Shown here: piece by piece, positions 23,425 through 27,033 of the stretch
How positions within the stretch are numbered: the stretch's first letter is position 1
Layout: each line of letters opens with the position of its first letter
Translations under genes and position numbers: made by a program
Notes under the pieces: model-generated
Database searches by the model: none
Told to the model about the DNA's origin: nothing
What the model saw: the letters and a program-made list of their open reading frames with translations, nothing else
Assembly (NCBI GenBank): GCA_032117595.1
Contig: JAULYZ010000151.1
Coordinates: forward strand, 1 to 27,033
Source: WLJO01 sp032117595
GTDB lineage: Bacteria > Actinomycetota > Acidimicrobiia > Acidimicrobiales > Ilumatobacteraceae
Reading direction: 5' to 3'
DNA: 27,033 bases

Positions 23425-24282
23425 ATGCGCCAGATCACCGTCGTCGGGGGCAATGGGGTACGGCTCGTCGCCGACGCGTACGGGGAACCGTCCGCGTCGG
23501 CCGTGCTGCTTCTGCACGGCGGTGGTCAGACGCGTCACTCATGGCGGAGCACTGCTCAGGACCTCGCTGACGCCGGGTTCTATGCCGTGAGCGCCGATCA
23601 TCGGGGTCACGGCGACAGCGGGTGGGACCCCAACGGGCAGTACGACTGGCCGTTTTTCCGCGCCGATGTGGAGGCATGGTGCGACGAACTCGGATCACCT
23701 GCGGTGGTGGGTGCCTCGCTCGGGGGCATGGCCGCACTCGTCACTGCGGGTTCTCGGATCGAGGAGGGTTTGTCGCCCGCGATGTCGGCCATCGTGCTGG
23801 TGGACATTGCCCCGAAGGTGGAGATGGAGGGCTCGGACAAGATCATCGGGTTCATGGCCGCTCGACCCGACGGCTTTGCCTCGCTCGAGGAAGCCGCCGA
23901 TGTGATTGCCGAGTACCTGCCGCACCGGCCGCGCCCCAAGGACACCAGCGGGCTCGCAAAGAATCTCCGTCTGCACGAGGACGGTCGGTATCGCTGGCAC
24001 TGGGATCCGGCCTGGATCGCCGACATCGAGAGTCGGCGTGCGGCGCGGCACGAGGGCCGTCTCGCCGACTACGCGCGGCGGCTCGACTTCCCGACGCTGC
24101 TCGTGCGCGGCAGGCAGAGCGACCTGCTCTCCGAGGAGGGAGTGCGCGACTTCCTCGAACTGGCTCCCCACTCGGAGTTCGTCGATGTCGCGGGCGCCGG
24201 ACACATGGTTGCGGGAGACAAGAACGACGCATTCACCAATGCCGTCATCGAGTTCCTCCAGCGGCGGTACGCCCGGCGGTGA
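23425..24282 (+). CDS. Alpha/beta hydrolase
   Basis: 285 residues from ATG 23425, three bases after the ilvC stop. The alpha/beta-hydrolase core shows HGGG at 31-34 for the oxyanion hole, ADHRGHGDSGW around 57-67, nucleophile S98 in VGASLGGMAA, an acid in the RQSDLLSEEG region, and a final histidine in GAGHMVAGD. This matches the epoxide-hydrolase/haloperoxidase-like branch. The substrate is not predictable. No link to branched-chain synthesis is known, but its tight placement between ilvC and pgi means it should be co-transcribed with the ilv operon. Confidence 0.88.
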   Translation: MRQITVVGGNGVRLVADAYGEPSASAVLLLHGGGQTRHSWRSTAQDLADAGFYAVSADHRGHGDSGWDPNGQYDWPFFRADVEAWCDELGSPAVVGASLGGMAALVTAGSRIEEGLSPAMSAIVLVDIAPKVEMEGSDKIIGFMAARPDGFASLEEAADVIAEYLPHRPRPKDTSGLAKNLRLHEDGRYRWHWDPAWIADIESRRAARHEGRLADYARRLDFPTLLVRGRQSDLLSEEGVRDFLELAPHSEFVDVAGAGHMVAGDKNDAFTNAVIEFLQRRYARR

Positions 24283-24286
24283 GGCA

Positions 24287-25897
24287 GTGAGCGCAGCGCA
24301 GGCTTGGGCGCGACTCGCAGGGATCGCCCGGCCCGCTCCGTTGCGGACGCTCTTCGCCGACGACCCGGACCGGGCGTCGCGCTACACGCTGCGATGTGCC
24401 GACCTCACCGTCGACCTGTCGAAGAACTGGGTCGACGACGGTGTGATCGATGCACTCGTCGACCTGGCGTCTGCCTGCGAACTCGAGCAACGGCGCAGCG
24501 ACATGTTTGCTGGCCGGGTCGTGAACATCACCGAGGGGAGGGCGGCGCTGCACACAGCGCTGCGCGCACCGGCGACGGCGATCATCGAGGTGGACGGGCG
24601 CAATGTGGTGCCCGACGTTCATGCGGTCCTCCGTCGAATGGCGGCCTTCTCCGATGCGGTCCGGTCCGGTCGGCACCTCGGGCACACGGGCAAGCCGATC
24701 CGAAACGTCGTCAACATCGGGATCGGCGGCAGCGATCTCGGTCCGGCGATGGCCTATGAGGCCTTGCGCGCATTCGCCGACGGCCCCTCGTGTCGCTTCG
24801 TCTCGAACGTGGACGCGGTCGACCTCCTGTCTGCGCTCGATGGTCTCGACCCAGAGACAACGCTTTTCGTGGTCTCCTCAAAGACGTTCACCACGGTGGA
24901 GACGCTCGCCAACGCCGAGGCCGCGCGCGACTGGTTGGTGTCGTCGCTCGGGGGCGACGAGGCCGCTGTCTCCCGTCACTTTGTCGCGGTGTCGACGAAC
25001 CGACCGGCCGTCGAGGCCTTCGGGATCGATGCTGCAAATATGTTCGGCTTCTGGGACTGGGTGGGCGGACGCTTCTCGCTCGACTCTGCCATCGGGCTCT
25101 CGCTGATGATTGCCATCGGCCCCGACCGCTTCGAGGAACTGCTTGGCGGAATGCATGCAGTGGATGAGCACTTTGTGTCGAAGCCGCTTCGCGAGAACGT
25201 GCCCGTGCTCATGGGGCTCATCGGGGTCTGGTACCGGAATGTGTGTGGCCTCGCTTCGAAGGCAGTGCTCCCGTACTCGCACGAGCTGCGCCGGTTCCCC
25301 GCCTACCTCCAGCAACTCGAGATGGAGAGCAACGGGAAGTCGGTCCGTGCCGACGGGTCACCCGTGCTGGGCGACACTGCACCCATCGTGTGGGGCGAGC
25401 CGGGCACCAACGGTCAGCACGCCTTCTTCCAGTTGCTCCATCAGGGCACCGCGGTGATCCCGGTTGACCTCATCGGTTTTGCGCGGGCCAACGCCGGACC
25501 CCAGCGCCATCAGGACCTGCTCATCGCCAACCTCATCGCTCAGTCCGAGGCGCTTGCTCGGGGGAGGACGGCGGACGAGGTGCGGGCCGAAGGAACCGCC
25601 GACCCTCTGGTGCCCCACCGGACCTTCGCCGGAAACCGTCCGAGCACGGTGATCGTCGCCGAGCGGCTGACGCCCCGCGTGCTCGGTGAGCTCGTTGCCC
25701 TGTACGAACACCTCGTCATGGTGCAGGGAGTGCTGTGGGGCGTGAACTCCTTCGACCAGTGGGGCGTGGAGCTCGGCAAGACACTCGCACTGCAGATTTC
25801 AGCGGAGTTCGGTCCGGGTGCTGCGTCCGTGCGGTCGCAGCACGACTCGTCAACCGCAGCTCTCATTGCGTGGTACCGGACGAACCGCGGTTCCTGA
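24287..25897 (+). CDS. pgi: Glucose-6-phosphate isomerase
   Basis: 536 residues from GTG 24287, with GGTGAGG just upstream; the frame stays open much further back, but that part overlaps the hydrolase gene. It interconverts glucose-6-phosphate and fructose-6-phosphate. Motifs: NIGIGGSDLGP near 143-153, VVSSKTFTTVET near 195-206, GGRFSLDSAIGLS near 260-272, catalytic E347 in LEMESNGKS, H385 in LLHQGT, and the C-terminal lysine in WGVELGKTLA. Four bases separate it from the hydrolase. As last gene of the ilvBNC run, its expression would be partly subject to the ilv attenuator unless an internal promoter exists. GAACCGCGGTTC at 25882-25893 is a perfect palindrome near its end. Confidence 0.96.
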   Translation: MSAAQAWARLAGIARPAPLRTLFADDPDRASRYTLRCADLTVDLSKNWVDDGVIDALVDLASACELEQRRSDMFAGRVVNITEGRAALHTALRAPATAIIEVDGRNVVPDVHAVLRRMAAFSDAVRSGRHLGHTGKPIRNVVNIGIGGSDLGPAMAYEALRAFADGPSCRFVSNVDAVDLLSALDGLDPETTLFVVSSKTFTTVETLANAEAARDWLVSSLGGDEAAVSRHFVAVSTNRPAVEAFGIDAANMFGFWDWVGGRFSLDSAIGLSLMIAIGPDRFEELLGGMHAVDEHFVSKPLRENVPVLMGLIGVWYRNVCGLASKAVLPYSHELRRFPAYLQQLEMESNGKSVRADGSPVLGDTAPIVWGEPGTNGQHAFFQLLHQGTAVIPVDLIGFARANAGPQRHQDLLIANLIAQSEALARGRTADEVRAEGTADPLVPHRTFAGNRPSTVIVAERLTPRVLGELVALYEHLVMVQGVLWGVNSFDQWGVELGKTLALQISAEFGPGAASVRSQHDSSTAALIAWYRTNRGS

Positions 25898-25904
25898 CCG
25901 CCGC

Positions 25905-26333
25905 CTAGCGCAACAGGACCGATCGCCATGCGGCGGGGTCAGGGACCAGGAATTCCGCAGAGCACTTCTGCCCGCCGTCGTTCCACCGGAGGACGAGGGC
26001 CGAGTCATCCGTTGACTTCCGCGCGCGCTCCGAGCCTGATCGCGTCTCGAGCGTGACGGCGAGACGACGCCGGGGGATCCGCAGTTCGCAGCGTGGGGCG
26101 GCGATGACGAAACGCACCTCGTCGTCGAAGAGCGCGAGGGTCCCAGTCCCCGTGACCGTTCGATCGGTGCCCGTCACCGTCACGCAGTTGGCAACCGTGG
26201 AGTGCGAGGCACCGATCAGTGACGGGTCGCGGTCGGCCCGCCGAACGGAGAGGAACGACACCGTCATCAGCGCTCCGATCACGACGACCACGGCTGCCAG
26301 CACGATGAGCACGACGACCAGCCAGAGCGCCAC
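25905..26333 (-). CDS. Small single-pass membrane protein
   Basis: 142 residues from GTG 26333. One N-terminal transmembrane helix (ALWLVVVLIVLAAVVVVIGA) is followed by a soluble domain of short beta strands (TGTLALFDDEVRFVIAAP, CELRIPRRRLAV, ALVLRWNDGG, AEFLVPDPAAWRSVL). The topology resembles the actinobacterial DUF2550 proteins, in which a PH-like domain follows a helix, but the similarity was judged by pattern only. It converges on pgi with 7 bp between stops and is divergent from the P450 gene. Function unknown. Confidence 0.68.
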   Translation of the reverse strand: MALWLVVVLIVLAAVVVVIGALMTVSFLSVRRADRDPSLIGASHSTVANCVTVTGTDRTVTGTGTLALFDDEVRFVIAAPRCELRIPRRRLAVTLETRSGSERARKSTDDSALVLRWNDGGQKCSAEFLVPDPAAWRSVLLR

Positions 26334-26420
26334 AGCGTTGGTCTAGCACCCGGATGGTTCGGCGACGGCCTCGTACTGGTCGATGGGCACGTGGAGGGGC
26401 TCATCGGGCAGAATGCGCCC

Positions 26421-27033
26421 ATGGGGAACACGGGGAATCCAGCAAAGGCAGTCGACTACAACCCGTTCGGGCCGAAGGAGATGGCCGATCCGGGCACTGC
26501 GCACAGCCAACTCGTGCGCGAGTGCCCCGTGCACCACTTCGAGGGGCATGGATTCGACTTCTACTCGCTTGCTCGCTACAGCGACGTGCTCGACGCCTTG
26601 CGCGATATCGAGACGTACAGCAGCCACTGGGGCCAGAGCCCACATCGCACACCACCTCACGGGATGCTGAGCGACCCGCCCCAGCACACGATGTTCCGCC
26701 GAATGGTCCTCCAGGCCTTCACACCGCGAGTGGTCGAGCGCATGGAGCCGTGGATCGAGCGTCTTGCCGACGAACTCGTCGATCAGATGGAGGCCACCGG
26801 TACGCGCACGGCGGAGCTTCATGACGACTTTGCGTGCCCGCTCCCCGTGATCACCATCGCCCGGATCCTCGGTGTGCCCGAGGAGATGAAGGATCAATTC
26901 AAGTACTGGAGCGACATCCAGGTTGCGGGAATGGGCCAGATCGACCGGACCATCTACGAGAAGAACCGCAAAGAGCTCGAGGACTACTTCATCGTGCTGC
27001 TCGACGAGCGCAGGGCACTGCGCTCAGCCGGCA
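26421..27033 (+). CDS. Cytochrome P450, N-terminal part
   Basis: 204 residues are present; the frame runs off the right edge. The sequence MLSDPPQHTMFRRMVLQAFTP (DPPQH at 85-89) is the C-helix region that contacts the haem propionates in bacterial class I P450s, and the segment before it (GFDFYSLARYSDVLDALRD) matches the beta-1/B-helix pattern of the CYP101/CYP107-like group. The oxygen-binding and Cys haem-ligand motifs lie beyond the window, so catalytic integrity cannot be judged. ATG 26421 gives a normal P450 start; an in-frame GTG at 26391 could add ten residues. The 87-bp gap to the divergent membrane gene shows no clear promoter. Confidence 0.9.
   Translation, partial: MGNTGNPAKAVDYNPFGPKEMADPGTAHSQLVRECPVHHFEGHGFDFYSLARYSDVLDALRDIETYSSHWGQSPHRTPPHGMLSDPPQHTMFRRMVLQAFTPRVVERMEPWIERLADELVDQMEATGTRTAELHDDFACPLPVITIARILGVPEEMKDQFKYWSDIQVAGMGQIDRTIYEKNRKELEDYFIVLLDERRALRSAG

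Noticed and set aside
23521..23540. A further operator copy (TGGTCAGAC) in the alpha/beta hydrolase gene
   Set aside because: Only one half-site matches (TGGTCAGACGCG), it lies inside a coding region and there is no symmetry.

Overview
The window is high-GC DNA with dense gene packing, frequent GTG starts, many 1-8 bp gene overlaps and at least two promoters that look leaderless. This suits an actinobacterium (Actinomycetota). The combination of a two-domain protein resembling DUF7065/DUF7064, an APH-type kinase, VOC proteins and a branched-chain leader peptide makes an environmental lineage such as Acidimicrobiia possible, but no rRNA or other phylogenetic marker is present, so that placement is weak. 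No tRNA, rRNA, insertion sequence, phage gene or CRISPR array was seen.

Region 1 (1-10,312) looks like a catabolic island for a small nitrogen-containing compound, probably cyclic. On the + strand are the end of a hydantoinase/oxoprolinase A subunit, the B subunit and a Rieske non-haem iron oxygenase. Converging on them is a seven-gene minus-strand run: BMP-family lipoprotein, two ABC ATPase halves, two permeases (a nucleoside/purine-type importer), a quinone-oxidoreductase-like MDR enzyme and an amidohydrolase. The ATPase that is normally one two-domain protein is cut by a single in-frame TAG. An 18-bp palindromic sequence just upstream of the lipoprotein gene recurs exactly at 11,875-11,892, upstream of a VOC-VOC-SnoaL operon, which suggests one GntR-type regulator controls both.

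Region 2 (10,502-15,331) holds the VOC-VOC-SnoaL operon, an APH-fold phosphotransferase divergent from a protein resembling DUF7065/DUF7064, and an uncharacterised lipoprotein.

Region 3 (15,482-25,897) is mostly core metabolism. ilvD is followed by a PAP2_3/AUR1-like membrane enzyme that converges on, and overlaps by 16 bp, a myo-inositol-1-phosphate synthase gene; together they suggest inositol-lipid synthesis. Next is ilvB-ilvN-ilvC, followed closely by an alpha/beta hydrolase and glucose-6-phosphate isomerase. The ilvB leader encodes a 15-residue peptide with a Leu-Val-Val-Val run, then a strong hairpin and a textbook intrinsic terminator: a transcription attenuator responding to branched-chain amino-acid supply.

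Region 4 (25,905-27,033) has a small one-pass membrane protein and, divergent from it, the first 204 residues of a cytochrome P450 that runs off the window.
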